From: Flavobacteriaceae bacterium MAR_2010_188
GTDB lineage: Bacteria; Bacteroidota; Bacteroidia; Flavobacteriales; Flavobacteriaceae
Length of the DNA: 64,000 nucleotides
Direction of reading: 5' to 3'
Assembly (NCBI GenBank): GCA_900104375.1
Contig: LT629302.1
Span: 3,180,480-3,244,479, forward strand
The position numbers were made by a program, and so were the translations under genes. This document shows positions 29,101-36,627 of this stretch, piece by piece. Under the pieces are notes generated by a model. The model had not been told where the DNA came from and searched no databases. It saw nothing but the letters and a program-made list of their open reading frames with translations. How positions within the stretch are numbered: position 1 is the first letter of the stretch; every line of letters begins with the position of its first letter.

Positions 29101-29318
29101 CTAAAGACAAGAACCGCATCAGAAGAGCCAACTTCAAGGGAATAGTTTCCATCAAAATCGGTTTGTGTTCCGGTTGTAGTTCCTTTTACAACAATGTTTA
29201 CACCAGGTAACGCTCCTGTTTCGTCAGAAACAGTACCCGTCACGGTCTGTGCATAAATAAAACTTCCGCATAAAATAAATACAGGAAGAAAAAGCTTTTT
29301 GAGTAATTTGTTTTTCAT
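26193..29318 (-). CDS. susC: SusC/RagA-family TonB-dependent outer-membrane transporter
   Basis: A 1041-residue protein. The signal peptide ends at about residue 24 (IYAQ). Residues about 25-105 are a carboxypeptidase-regulatory-like domain (VTGTVSDETGALPGVNIVVKG). The TonB-box-like segment DEVVVIGYGT follows. The plug includes NPLFVVDGIPL and DASATAIYGSRGANGVVIITTK, and the rest is a beta-barrel ending in the C-terminal strand TFTLGVNVTF. It imports the SusD-bound substrate into the periplasm using TonB energy. It is the first gene of the operon, so its upstream region (29319-29681) should hold the main promoter. Confidence 0.95.
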   Translation of the reverse strand: MKNKLLKKLFLPVFILCGSFIYAQTVTGTVSDETGALPGVNIVVKGTTTGTQTDFDGNYSLEVGSSDAVLVFSFLGYTTQEVAVNGRSNINVTLAEDAAELDEVVVIGYGTTTVKDATGSVTAVTSDEFNTGVIASPEQLIQGKSAGVNIQQSSGEPGAGISINIRGSNSVRANNNPLFVVDGIPLAGGNITPTGTTIDGDNAARNPLNFLNPNDIASISILKDASATAIYGSRGANGVVIITTKSGRKGAGGVFDFSSSVSVSSPARDYDLLNRDEFLAAVSDYGGDPSAVDFGADTDWQDFLTRTVASNNQNLSYSYNYGSGNVRATFGYGKQFGVIEKTSLERITGRINANQKLLDDKLTLGIQASISRLNDQVAPLSGGAGFRGDILGAGYSANPTWPTDPDFTDGGTQILPANFLEYSQNLSHTNRYLLNGSAEYAFTPEFSAKVNLGLDTSDGENTSVISGKVQNLTGIEDAGFGSYNILERESKLLEATATYKKEFENTNFDILVGYSFQDFRTFGRNSSGRGFYTTDLNAMASALRSTVNGAAGTIDGSYQQFYFGTNTPTLVVNRLLPDVVAGETIPFAFERGVRGLGADTYDNTDELQSFFTRVNFGIAGKYLFTGTFRADGSSRFGPENQYGYFPSGAFAWQIAEEDFVGDAVSTLKLRLSAGITGSQDGLGYGNFVSRQRFGGVGPGNDFTVNQSGLGVVSTDVPDLKWESTLNLNVGLDFGFGNDRLGGSIDVYRNKTTDVLLRTPPAAPAIDPFQFGNVDAAIINQGIEFGINYDFLQSEDVTFSAGFNIAYNDNEVQDFAGIIDTGAINGQGLSGAFAQRFAAGYSLYSYYMAVFEGFDADGIPIYEDVDGNGNIDPSLDKKFVGEDALPDVTAGLSLNLKAYNWDFSAFFNAQSGFSVYNNTANGFFTGGSIGNARNVTQDVLTTGESGGASADVSTRFLEKGDFIRFQNASVGYNVPLSGDGTFKTFRLSLTAQNIFLITDYSGLDPEVTVATGDLGSGVPTRGIDWAAYPNPRTFTLGVNVTF

Positions 29319-29376
29319 ATTGACTAATTGTTCGAGTTAGTTAAATGTTTGAAATGAACTAATAGAAAGAGCACCT

Positions 29377-29384
29377 TAAAGATA
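29377..29384 (-). promoter_or_regulatory. Possible -7 promoter element of susC
   Basis: On the minus strand this reads TATCTTTA, seven of eight matches to the Bacteroidota -7 consensus TAnnTTTG. It would start transcription about 50 bases before susC. I see no good -33 TTTG at the right distance, so this is weak. Confidence 0.25.
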
Positions 29385-29562
29385 AAAATTAAATGATAAA
29401 TTCTTAATGATCCCCTATTAGAAAGATATGATTCGGAAAAATTACTTTATTTAAAATGAATATGTGAATTTTAAAAGTTAATTTTTAAGAATACTAAAAC
29501 AAATTTTGCTCTTTTTACTTAGATAAAAAAAGAAATATTAATAAAATCACAAAATAAAAGCC

Positions 29563-29576
29563 CGAAAACGATTTCG
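29563..29576. promoter_or_regulatory. Putative LacI-family operator
   Basis: CGAAAACGATTTCG is a 14-base palindrome with two mismatched positions and a central CG, the hallmark of LacI-family operators (GAAAnCGnTTTC type). It lies 245 bases upstream of susC. The only LacI regulator in the window ends the same operon. Binding is inferred, not shown. Confidence 0.5.
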
Positions 29577-29681
29577 AAACAAAGAATGTAGTATTTATGG
29601 GAGTTTCAGAAGGTTGTAATTTTACATTTTAACCGATAAATACGTCATTTTAACGTAATTTATGTTAAGAGTCCTTAACGA

Positions 29682-30629
29682 CTAATATTTTGATTTTAGG
29701 TTTTCAAGCATGATATTGGTCATTTCTTCCAAATCGACCGATGGTTTCCAGCCCCAATCATTTCTTGCAGAATCATCATTTATGCTTTTTGGCCATGAAT
29801 CTGCTATGGATTGTCTAAAATCCGGACTGTAGGTAATCTCAAATTCTGGAATATGTTTTTTGATTTCCTGTGCTACTTCTTCAGGAGTAAATGACATCGC
29901 GGCGATATTATAGGAAGACCTTATTCTAATCTTGGCCGCTGGAGCTTTCATAATTCTAATCGTAGCATCTATAGCGTCATCCATAAACATCATTGGTAAT
30001 TTGGTGTCTTCAGATAAAAAGCAATTGTAAGCTCCTTTTTTTAGCGCTTCATGATATATGTCTACCGCATAATCCGTAGTTCCGCCACCCGGTAATGTTT
30101 TGTAACTGATGATCCCAGGATACCGCACGCTCCTTACATCTACCTGATATTTATTAAAGTAATATTCGCACCAACGCTCACCGACTTGTTTGGTAATTCC
30201 ATAAACGGTGGTTGGTTCCATAATGGTATACTGATCAGTATCCACCTTAGGAGTTGTTGGTCCAAAAACAGCGATACTCGAAGGCCAAAAGATTTTATTT
30301 ATATATCCTTCTTTAGCTAAACGAAGTACATTAAAAAGAGATTCTGTATTTAAGGTCCAAGCCTTCATAGGGAATTTTTCGCCAGTAGCGCTCAACATTG
30401 CCGCTAATAGATAGACCGTCTTAATCTTATAACTATCTACGCACTTCTTGACTGCAGAAAAATCCTGAGCGTCTAAAATTTCAAATTTACCATCATTAAC
30501 GACCTCTGGGTTGCCATAACTTATATCGCTTGCAATAACGTTATCATGACCATAAATTTCCCGTAGCTTAAATGTAAGTTCAGAACCAATCTGACCACAG
30601 GCTCCGATTATCAAGATTTTTGAAGACAT
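29682..30629 (-). CDS. L-threonine 3-dehydrogenase, SDR (GalE-like) type
   Basis: A 315-residue NAD-dependent extended short-chain dehydrogenase. The Rossmann motif GACGQIG is at 8-14, the catalytic Tyr-x3-Lys is in VYGITKQ near 142-148, and a Ser pair (SSIAVFGP) precedes it. The RYPGIIS and GGGTTDYAVDIYHEAL segments are characteristic of the GalE-like threonine dehydrogenases of Flavobacteria, which convert L-threonine to 2-amino-3-ketobutyrate in the cytosol. A general UDP-sugar epimerase is less likely. It is a separate unit from the sus operon. Confidence 0.82.
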   Translation of the reverse strand: MSSKILIIGACGQIGSELTFKLREIYGHDNVIASDISYGNPEVVNDGKFEILDAQDFSAVKKCVDSYKIKTVYLLAAMLSATGEKFPMKAWTLNTESLFNVLRLAKEGYINKIFWPSSIAVFGPTTPKVDTDQYTIMEPTTVYGITKQVGERWCEYYFNKYQVDVRSVRYPGIISYKTLPGGGTTDYAVDIYHEALKKGAYNCFLSEDTKLPMMFMDDAIDATIRIMKAPAAKIRIRSSYNIAAMSFTPEEVAQEIKKHIPEFEITYSPDFRQSIADSWPKSINDDSARNDWGWKPSVDLEEMTNIMLENLKSKY

Positions 30630-30761
30630 TAATTTTATTTGAAATTAGTCCTCAAAAGTAAAAAGAATGTTAGGCATATAAAATTATAAGAGTAAAATAA
30701 AGACTGGGCTTTCTAAGACTTTTAACTAATTTTGAAGCTAATTAAGATTCAATCCTTTACG

Positions 30762-31283
30762 ATGCGCAACTATTTTTACCTTCTACTCATTCTTATTACA
30801 ACTTTTAGCTGTAAAGACGAGTCAGATAACAAAGTAGTTGAGGATAACACCGTTCAGTCGAGTGCAAGTGCCGTTTCTAAAGCCGATATCAAAACGATAA
30901 AATATACAGATTACGGTCTAGGATCAGACGCACAAAAAGCAGTTGCTAATTGGCTTCAATATAAAGAGCTAGATGAAAATTTAGAACTAGTTAAAAAGGG
31001 TGATCTCTCGTTTTTATCCCAAGACCAAGAGGTAATGATGACCTTACTTCAGGATTTGAGAATTAACATACCTTCCGCAGTAAATACCAAATCCATAAAA
31101 GCTAGACTGCTTGCATTAGAAACCCAGTTGCTAATGGCAAACAGTTTACTCAATTTAAAGAACGTCGAAAAATCCAAAAAAATCGATGCCGTTAAAATGG
31201 TTCTCATCGCGATGTCTAATTTTAATGATCAGATGAACAAGAAGTTTGAAATTGAATCCAATAACATTTTGCGCCGACAGTAG
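30762..31283 (+). CDS. Small lipoprotein of unknown function
   Basis: I chose the ATG at 30762 (MRNYFYLLLILI), which places the lipobox Cys at residue 17 (TTFSCKDE); the TTG further upstream adds ten residues that fit no signal peptide. That gives 173 residues. After the leader the protein is mostly helical and charged, with a short basic C-terminus (NNILRRQ). I recognise no domain. It lies 87 bases before the M13 peptidase lipoprotein on the same strand. Confidence 0.7.
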   Translation: MRNYFYLLLILITTFSCKDESDNKVVEDNTVQSSASAVSKADIKTIKYTDYGLGSDAQKAVANWLQYKELDENLELVKKGDLSFLSQDQEVMMTLLQDLRINIPSAVNTKSIKARLLALETQLLMANSLLNLKNVEKSKKIDAVKMVLIAMSNFNDQMNKKFEIESNNILRRQ

Positions 31284-31370
31284 TTGTCAGTTATACTTCT
31301 TAAATCTACTTAATTTTCTTAAGAGACAAATATTGAATTCTCATTTAATACATTTGCAAAAATTTTATTG

Positions 31371-33461
31371 ATGAAATATAATATCAACTCCATTATAGGA
31401 GCCATGCTCTTAATGGTAATAGTTGCTTCATGTAACGAAGAGAAAAAAGAAGAAGTTGTTGTGGTGAAAGAACAACCAGGCATTAACTTAAAAGATATGG
31501 ACACTACGGTAAAGCCAAGTGAAGACTTTTACCGATATGCCAACGGTGCTTGGTTAGATAGCACTGAAATTCCTGGAGATCGATCTACTTGGGGAAGCAT
31601 CCACGAGCTTGGGAAAAAGACAGATAGTGATGCCTTAGATATTTTAAAATCTGCGATATCAGAAGACAAGGATTTAAAGGGAATCAATCTTGTACCAGGA
31701 TCTGATCAAGAGAAAGCGGTTTTATTGTACCAAACGATTATGGATACCATATCTCGTAATCAACAAGGCATTGAACCCTTAAAACCTACTTTGGCTAAGA
31801 TTGATGGAATACAAAACGTCAAGGACCTTCAAACTTATATGATTGAGATGGAGTCTAAGGGAGCGAGTTCTTTCTTTGGCTTTGGCGTGGGTCCAGATGC
31901 TAAGAACAGCAGTATAAATGTGGGGCAACTTGGTTCAGGCTCTTTAGGTTTACCAGAGAGGGATTATTACATTAAAGACGACGAAAAGGCTAAAGAAATT
32001 CGTGCAAAATATGTAGAGCATATTACCAAGATGCTGCAATTTTTAGGAGAGGATGAAGCTAAGGCCAATGCTGAGGCGAAGACTATTTTGGCTTTTGAAA
32101 CCAAATTGGCCGAACCAAGAATGGACAAAGTCGAAATGAGAGACCCATTAAAAAGATACAATCCAAAATCTATCTCTGAGTTGAAGCAAATGGTACCGAT
32201 CATTGATTGGGATACTTATTTCAATGGAATCGGAGTTAAACGGATAGATACCGTTATTGTAGTTGATCCGGGTTACATGAAGGCAGTTCAGAAGATTTTA
32301 GCGCAAAATAATATATCTGATTGGAAATCTTATCTAAAATGGCACGAACTAAATAGTGCTGCCAGCAAATTAAGTACCGAAATCGATACCCAAAACTGGA
32401 ATTTCTACAGTAAAGAATTAAACGGCACCAAAGAACAGCGTCCGTTAGATGAAAGAGCGCTACAGACCATTAATTGGACTTTAGGTGAAGCATTGGGTAA
32501 ATTATATGTAGACCAAAAATTTCCACCAGAGGCTAAGGCTAAAGCTGAGAAGATGATTGCTAACGTTATCAAAGCCTATGAAAATAGAATTAGTAAGCTA
32601 GAGTGGATGGGGGATGACACCAAGAAAAAGGCTATCGAAAAGCTTAAGTCCACCACCATAAAAATTGCTTATCCTGATCAATGGAAAGATTATAGCGAAT
32701 TGGTCGTAAAAAGTACTGAAGATGGAGGTTCGTATTTGCAGAATATGCAAAATGCCGCAGAATGGAACTTTAAGGACGATATTTCTAAAATCGGAAAAGA
32801 AGTAGATAAGAGCGAATGGTTTATGGCTCCGCAAATCGTGAATGCTTATTATTATCCACCCAACAACGAAATTGTATTTCCTGCAGCTATATTACAGCCG
32901 CCATTTTATAATTATTTAGCGGATGATGCGGTTAATTACGGAGGAATTGGCGCAGTAATCGGACACGAAATCTCACACAGTTTTGATGATCAAGGTTCTA
33001 AGTACGATAAAGAAGGAAATCTAAATAACTGGTGGACCGAAGAAGATCTTACCCAATTTCAAGCTTTAGGCAATCTATTGGCCACTCAATTTGATGATCT
33101 GGAAGTTCTTCCAGAAGTAAATGTGGACGGTAAATTTACCTTAGGAGAAAATATCGGTGACCTAGGTGGTATAAATGCTGCTTATGACGCATTACAAATG
33201 AGTTTCAAGGATTCTGGTGAACCTGAAAAAATCGATGGACTTACCGCAGAACAGCGGTTCTTTATCAGCTGGGCAACGGTCTGGAGAACCTTAAGCACGG
33301 ATGATGCTCTTGGCACCCAAGTTAAAACAGACCCGCACTCTCCAGGAATGTTTAGAGCGGTACAACCATTAAGAAATATAGATGCGTTTTACTCAGCCTT
33401 CAATATTAAGGAAGGCGACCCACTATACTTAGCACCAGAAGACCGGGTGCATATTTGGTAA
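31371..33461 (+). CDS. M13-family (neprilysin-like) metallopeptidase lipoprotein
   Basis: A 696-residue secreted zinc endopeptidase with a lipoprotein leader (VASCNEE). The zinc motif is in VIGHEISHSFDDQG near residue 530 (HExxH) and the third ligand is in GENIGDLGG near 592. The NAYYYPPNNEIVFPAAIL segment, the substrate-binding strand of the M13 family, precedes it. The N-terminal all-helical domain begins at SEDFYRYANGAWL, as usual. It likely digests small peptides in the periplasm or at the surface. I use the ATG at 31371 rather than the TTG just before it. Confidence 0.93.
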   Translation: MKYNINSIIGAMLLMVIVASCNEEKKEEVVVVKEQPGINLKDMDTTVKPSEDFYRYANGAWLDSTEIPGDRSTWGSIHELGKKTDSDALDILKSAISEDKDLKGINLVPGSDQEKAVLLYQTIMDTISRNQQGIEPLKPTLAKIDGIQNVKDLQTYMIEMESKGASSFFGFGVGPDAKNSSINVGQLGSGSLGLPERDYYIKDDEKAKEIRAKYVEHITKMLQFLGEDEAKANAEAKTILAFETKLAEPRMDKVEMRDPLKRYNPKSISELKQMVPIIDWDTYFNGIGVKRIDTVIVVDPGYMKAVQKILAQNNISDWKSYLKWHELNSAASKLSTEIDTQNWNFYSKELNGTKEQRPLDERALQTINWTLGEALGKLYVDQKFPPEAKAKAEKMIANVIKAYENRISKLEWMGDDTKKKAIEKLKSTTIKIAYPDQWKDYSELVVKSTEDGGSYLQNMQNAAEWNFKDDISKIGKEVDKSEWFMAPQIVNAYYYPPNNEIVFPAAILQPPFYNYLADDAVNYGGIGAVIGHEISHSFDDQGSKYDKEGNLNNWWTEEDLTQFQALGNLLATQFDDLEVLPEVNVDGKFTLGENIGDLGGINAAYDALQMSFKDSGEPEKIDGLTAEQRFFISWATVWRTLSTDDALGTQVKTDPHSPGMFRAVQPLRNIDAFYSAFNIKEGDPLYLAPEDRVHIW

Positions 33462-33495
33462 AAAAAAAGAGCAGCGATAAGCTGCTCTTTTTTTT
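33461..33495. terminator. Bidirectional intrinsic terminator
   Basis: AGAGCAGC-gataa-GCTGCTCT is a perfect 8-base stem with a 5-base loop, flanked by an A-run on the left and a T-run of about ten on the right. It serves the M13 peptidase gene and, read the other way, the convergent TPR-protein gene. Confidence 0.88.
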
Positions 33496-33496
33496 T

Positions 33497-33524
33497 TAAT
33501 CCTCTTTTTTTAATCCTCTTTTTT
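33497..33524. repeat. 14-base tandem duplication at a gene end
   Basis: TAATCCTCTTTTTT occurs twice in a row, exactly. The second copy encodes the last codons (KKED-stop region) of the TPR protein, and the first copy follows the stop. It looks like a recent slippage duplication with no effect on the protein. Confidence 0.7.
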
Positions 33525-34208
33525 GGCCGGTTGTTTTTTCGCGACTAAGGCATCCTTGCTCAAACGTGCCAAATTAAAAGTTGGCTCCAAAGCCAGCGCT
33601 TGGTCTAACAATGTGATTGCGGCATCAATATTTTTAGTCTGGTCTTCGTTAAAAGTAACCAGCGCATCAATATATAATAAAGCAGATTTTAAGGAAACCT
33701 GATAAGGCTGTTGGGATTCGTAAAACACCCTTTTCATATCATCCTTCACATTTGCTTTACCGTAAGTTATGTTTTCTCGAGCTCCCGCTAAATCCTGTAA
33801 TTGTGTTTTTAGGTCGGCCATTTCGTAAGCGATGTAGGCGCTAGGATTTCTTTTAAAAAGCATTTCATACTGTTCTATCGCTCTCTTGGGTTGATTAAGA
33901 GATTTAAGTGAAATTGCCTTCACTTCAATATTCATATCAGAATCCTTGTCAGAACTTTCGATACCGATTGTATTTAGGGCTTCAACATATCTTCCTTCTG
34001 CGGCATATACATATCCCAAAGTATCTAAACGCGCAGTGTTTGGGTCAATTATATTTAGATGGGTCATCGCATTAATGACGCCTTGCACATCCCCTTGCAC
34101 CTTCATTTGATCGTAATATGCCTGAAAATGTTTTTTCAGTTCAGTATTGGTTTGTGAAAAACCGCTAAAACAAATAGTAAGCGCGATTATCGAAATGACA
34201 TTTTTCAT
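33510..34208 (-). CDS. Exported TPR-like protein
   Basis: A 232-residue protein with a signal peptide (ISIIALTICFSGFSQ). The rest is made of helical pairs in TPR style: DTLGYVYAAEGRYVEALNTIG, RAIEQYEMLFKRNPSAYIAYEMADL and DAAITLLDQALALEPTFNLARL. It is likely a periplasmic scaffold. The C-terminus is lysine-rich (KKQPAKKED). No partner is evident from the neighbours. Confidence 0.75.
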   Translation of the reverse strand: MKNVISIIALTICFSGFSQTNTELKKHFQAYYDQMKVQGDVQGVINAMTHLNIIDPNTARLDTLGYVYAAEGRYVEALNTIGIESSDKDSDMNIEVKAISLKSLNQPKRAIEQYEMLFKRNPSAYIAYEMADLKTQLQDLAGARENITYGKANVKDDMKRVFYESQQPYQVSLKSALLYIDALVTFNEDQTKNIDAAITLLDQALALEPTFNLARLSKDALVAKKQPAKKED

Positions 34209-34296
34209 GATATTGGATTCGTTAGATTTTTGAGTTTTGATTTTGAGATGCCAAATCTAAAAAAATCTGACATATAAAAGCTTAAAGAGTTGCCAA

Positions 34297-35118
34297 TTAA
34301 TCAATAGGCGATGTAAACCTAAAATTAAGTGCTTCCTGTATTTTCTGGGCTGAAACTTTTTTTCCGACGTTTTTCTTGTAATGGTCAAAGGTTGGTGGTT
34401 CTAATCCTAGTTTTGCACAGGCGGTTATATAATACAACTCTCTTGAAGGATGGGAAGGGTAGCTGGCGTTATAAATTTCTCCCCAAGAATCAGATTCAAT
34501 CACTGCAGATATCACCGAAATGCAATCATTAAGATGAATGAGATTTATGGGAGCATCAGGATTTTCGATTTCCGTTTTTCCTGAAAGATATTTGGCGGGA
34601 TGCCTATCTTCTCCAATTAAGCCCGAAAACCTAATGACGGATGTTTCAAGATTTCGATTACGAAGGAAAATATTTTCAGCTTCAATCAAAATCGTTGCTT
34701 TTTCTGTTTCTGCTAAAGATTCAGGGTTTTCGAAAACGGTGACAAAACTTTCATCTTCTTTGTACACTGAACTAGAACTTATAAAAACCACTTTCTTTAT
34801 GGTCGATTTTTCCAGATACCTCAGAAGAAGTTTCAACTTAGAGATATAATTTTCGCCATCGCCACTTCTCAGTCCCGATGGGATGTTGAGAATAAGGATT
34901 TCAGAATCATTTAAAAATTTTTCAATTTCTCCACGGACTTCTAATTCCTTCAAATTGATTAAAAAAGGATGTATTCCTTTAGACTGAAGGATTTTTAATT
35001 TGTCCTCGGTCGTAGTAGAACCATTCACCCAATTATACAGCTTTACAAAGTGTTCTGCAAGCGGTAGACCGAGCCAACCACAACCTAAAATGCTTACTTT
35101 CTGTACTTTATTTTGAAT
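34297..35118 (-). CDS. NAD(P)-dependent epimerase/dehydratase-like protein (YeeZ-like), abnormal start
   Basis: The first normal start codon (GTG at 35028) would lose the Rossmann fold entrance, but the frame stays open upstream and encodes VSILGCGWLGLPLAEHF, a clear GxGxxG NAD(P)-binding motif. The frame is bounded by a TAA at 35149-35151 and contains no ATG, GTG or TTG before the motif. An ATT codon at 35116-35118 gives IQNKVQKVSILG, exactly where homologs begin. Either ATT is used as a rare start or the ATG was mutated. The rest (SSSSVYKE, then VIRFSGLIGEDRHPAKYL) fits small SDR-like epimerases. Function unknown. Confidence 0.6.
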   Translation of the reverse strand: MQNKVQKVSILGCGWLGLPLAEHFVKLYNWVNGSTTTEDKLKILQSKGIHPFLINLKELEVRGEIEKFLNDSEILILNIPSGLRSGDGENYISKLKLLLRYLEKSTIKKVVFISSSSVYKEDESFVTVFENPESLAETEKATILIEAENIFLRNRNLETSVIRFSGLIGEDRHPAKYLSGKTEIENPDAPINLIHLNDCISVISAVIESDSWGEIYNASYPSHPSRELYYITACAKLGLEPPTFDHYKKNVGKKVSAQKIQEALNFRFTSPID

Positions 35119-35196
35119 ATTTTTGAGCTTAGAGATATTATTCGTAATTTAAGTAGCTTATTTTTAGTAAATTTAGGAATATTAAAATCGAAAATT

Positions 35197-35664
35197 ATGG
35201 GGATCAAAAGTTTTATAGGCGCAAGGAAGTTAAAGAACAAAGTTTCGGACACACTACCAATTAAAGTTAGCGACTATATGACGCGAGAACTAATAACTTT
35301 TAAACCTGAGCAATCTATCGAGCAGGTTATTAACACACTCATACGGTACAAGATTTCTGGGGGGCCCGTGGTCAATGATAAAAACGAGTTGATCGGTATT
35401 ATTTCTGAAGGTGATTGCCTTAAACAGATCAGCGAGAGCAGGTATTATAATATGCCCATGGACAAACTTCATGTCGAAGACCGAATGATCACCAAAGTTG
35501 AAACCATTGATGGCAATATGAACGTTTTTGATGCCGCTAACAAATTCCTAGAATCTAAGATCAGACGCTTCCCCATCATAGAAAATGGAAAACTGGCAGG
35601 ACAGATTAGTCAAAAAGATATTCTAAAGGCTGCAATTAAACTGAAAGGTCAAAACTGGAAGTAG
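35197..35664 (+). CDS. CBS-domain pair protein
   Basis: A 155-residue cytosolic protein made of a tandem pair of CBS domains (Bateman module): VSDYMTRELITFKPEQSIEQVINTL near 26-50 and EDRMITKVETIDGNMNVFDAANKFL near 96-120, each followed by a PVVNDKNELIGIISEGD or FPIIENGKLAGQISQKD block. Such modules bind adenine nucleotides and sense energy state. I chose the ATG at 35197 (MGIKSFIG). An upstream start would run into the divergent epimerase gene. Confidence 0.85.
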   Translation: MGIKSFIGARKLKNKVSDTLPIKVSDYMTRELITFKPEQSIEQVINTLIRYKISGGPVVNDKNELIGIISEGDCLKQISESRYYNMPMDKLHVEDRMITKVETIDGNMNVFDAANKFLESKIRRFPIIENGKLAGQISQKDILKAAIKLKGQNWK

Positions 35665-35670
35665 AATTTT

Positions 35671-36021
35671 CTAAGTCTCTCTTTTTACCAAAGCATAATA
35701 ATCGCCTTCTATTGGGAGATATCCCTGATCGTATACAAAGTAATACACCGTGCCAGCCTTAGTAGTATAGATACTGGTAAAATAATTAAAGTCGAATCCT
35801 TTTTCGATTAGTTTAGAGCGCGAAGATTTGGACTTTTGCTCTGGATTTAGTTCTTCTAAAATCCTGTAATTTTTTCTGAGTCTATTGTTGGTGTTTCTGA
35901 TCAGATTTTTACTGTCTTTATTAATCTGATTGTTATAGCTATTACGGCATGCATCGCTACAGAATTTCTTATCAATTCGGCCAACGATTTTTTCTCCGCA
36001 TTCAGGACATTCTGCTGCCAT
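35671..36021 (-). CDS. Zinc-ribbon protein, DUF2116-like
   Basis: A 116-residue protein beginning MAAECPECGEKI. A treble-clef zinc ribbon is formed by CPEC at 5-8 and CSDAC near 20-24 (FCSDACRNSY), followed by a basic helical stretch and a small C-terminal domain (GTVYYFVYDQGYLPIEGDYYALV). Its start lies 20 bases inside the end of the acetyltransferase gene, so the two are probably co-translated. Role unknown. Confidence 0.7.
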   Translation of the reverse strand: MAAECPECGEKIVGRIDKKFCSDACRNSYNNQINKDSKNLIRNTNNRLRKNYRILEELNPEQKSKSSRSKLIEKGFDFNYFTSIYTTKAGTVYYFVYDQGYLPIEGDYYALVKRET

Positions 36022-36553
36022 AATCTTCACTTTTTAATTGATACCATCGCAATAAAAAATCTTCACCCTTAAGCTCAAAAGTATTTATTAAATCGAGCCC
36101 GATTTTTAAAAGGACCTTGTGAGATGCTTCATTATTAATATGGGTAATCCCATAAATGGTATCTAAATTTAAAACATTAAAGCCATAATCCAAAGTCGCT
36201 TTAGAAGATTCGGTGGCATAGCCTTTTCCCCAAAACTCCGGTAAAAAGCGGTATCCAATATCATAGAAATCGTTATAGCCATTCATTTCTAATTCGGTAT
36301 TCAATTTTAGACCAGACCAACCAATAAATTTTCCTGAAGATTTTTCGATTGCTGCCCATCGACCAATTCCATTTTCGTTGTATTGTTGAATGATATAATC
36401 GATATTCTTTCTTGCATCATCGATTGAGGTATTCATTCTGTTGCCAAGATAGCGGTGAACTTCTTTATCCGTATCTAGTCTAAACATATTTTCTGCATCC
36501 GACGGAAGAAATTTTCTTAAAACCAATCTTTCTGTTTCAATGGGTACAGACAT
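36002..36553 (-). CDS. GNAT-family N-acetyltransferase (RimJ/RimL-like)
   Basis: A 183-residue cytosolic enzyme starting ETERLVLRKFLPSDAENMF, the usual RimJ-type entrance. The acetyl-CoA-binding block is DIGYRFLPEFWGKGYATESSKA near 96-117, and INNEASHKVLLKIG near 140-153 is the conserved end helix. It transfers an acetyl group to an unknown amine, often a ribosomal N-terminus or a small molecule in this group. Confidence 0.85.
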   Translation of the reverse strand: MSVPIETERLVLRKFLPSDAENMFRLDTDKEVHRYLGNRMNTSIDDARKNIDYIIQQYNENGIGRWAAIEKSSGKFIGWSGLKLNTELEMNGYNDFYDIGYRFLPEFWGKGYATESSKATLDYGFNVLNLDTIYGITHINNEASHKVLLKIGLDLINTFELKGEDFLLRWYQLKSEDYGSRMS

Positions 36554-36627
36554 TCTGAATATTCTTAATAATGGAATTAAAAGACTTAATTATAGCAAAC
36601 ATTTTTCAGCTTGAATCTTTTGTTAAA

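Larger units (their letters stand above)
29319..29681. other. Intergenic control region upstream of susC
   Basis: There is no gene in these 363 bases. They are very AT-rich. They hold a LacI-type palindrome at 29563-29576 and a -7-like TATCTTTA on the minus strand at 29377-29384, about 60 bases before the susC start. The threonine dehydrogenase gene on the other side also reads leftward and ends here. No clear terminator for it was seen. Confidence 0.6.
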
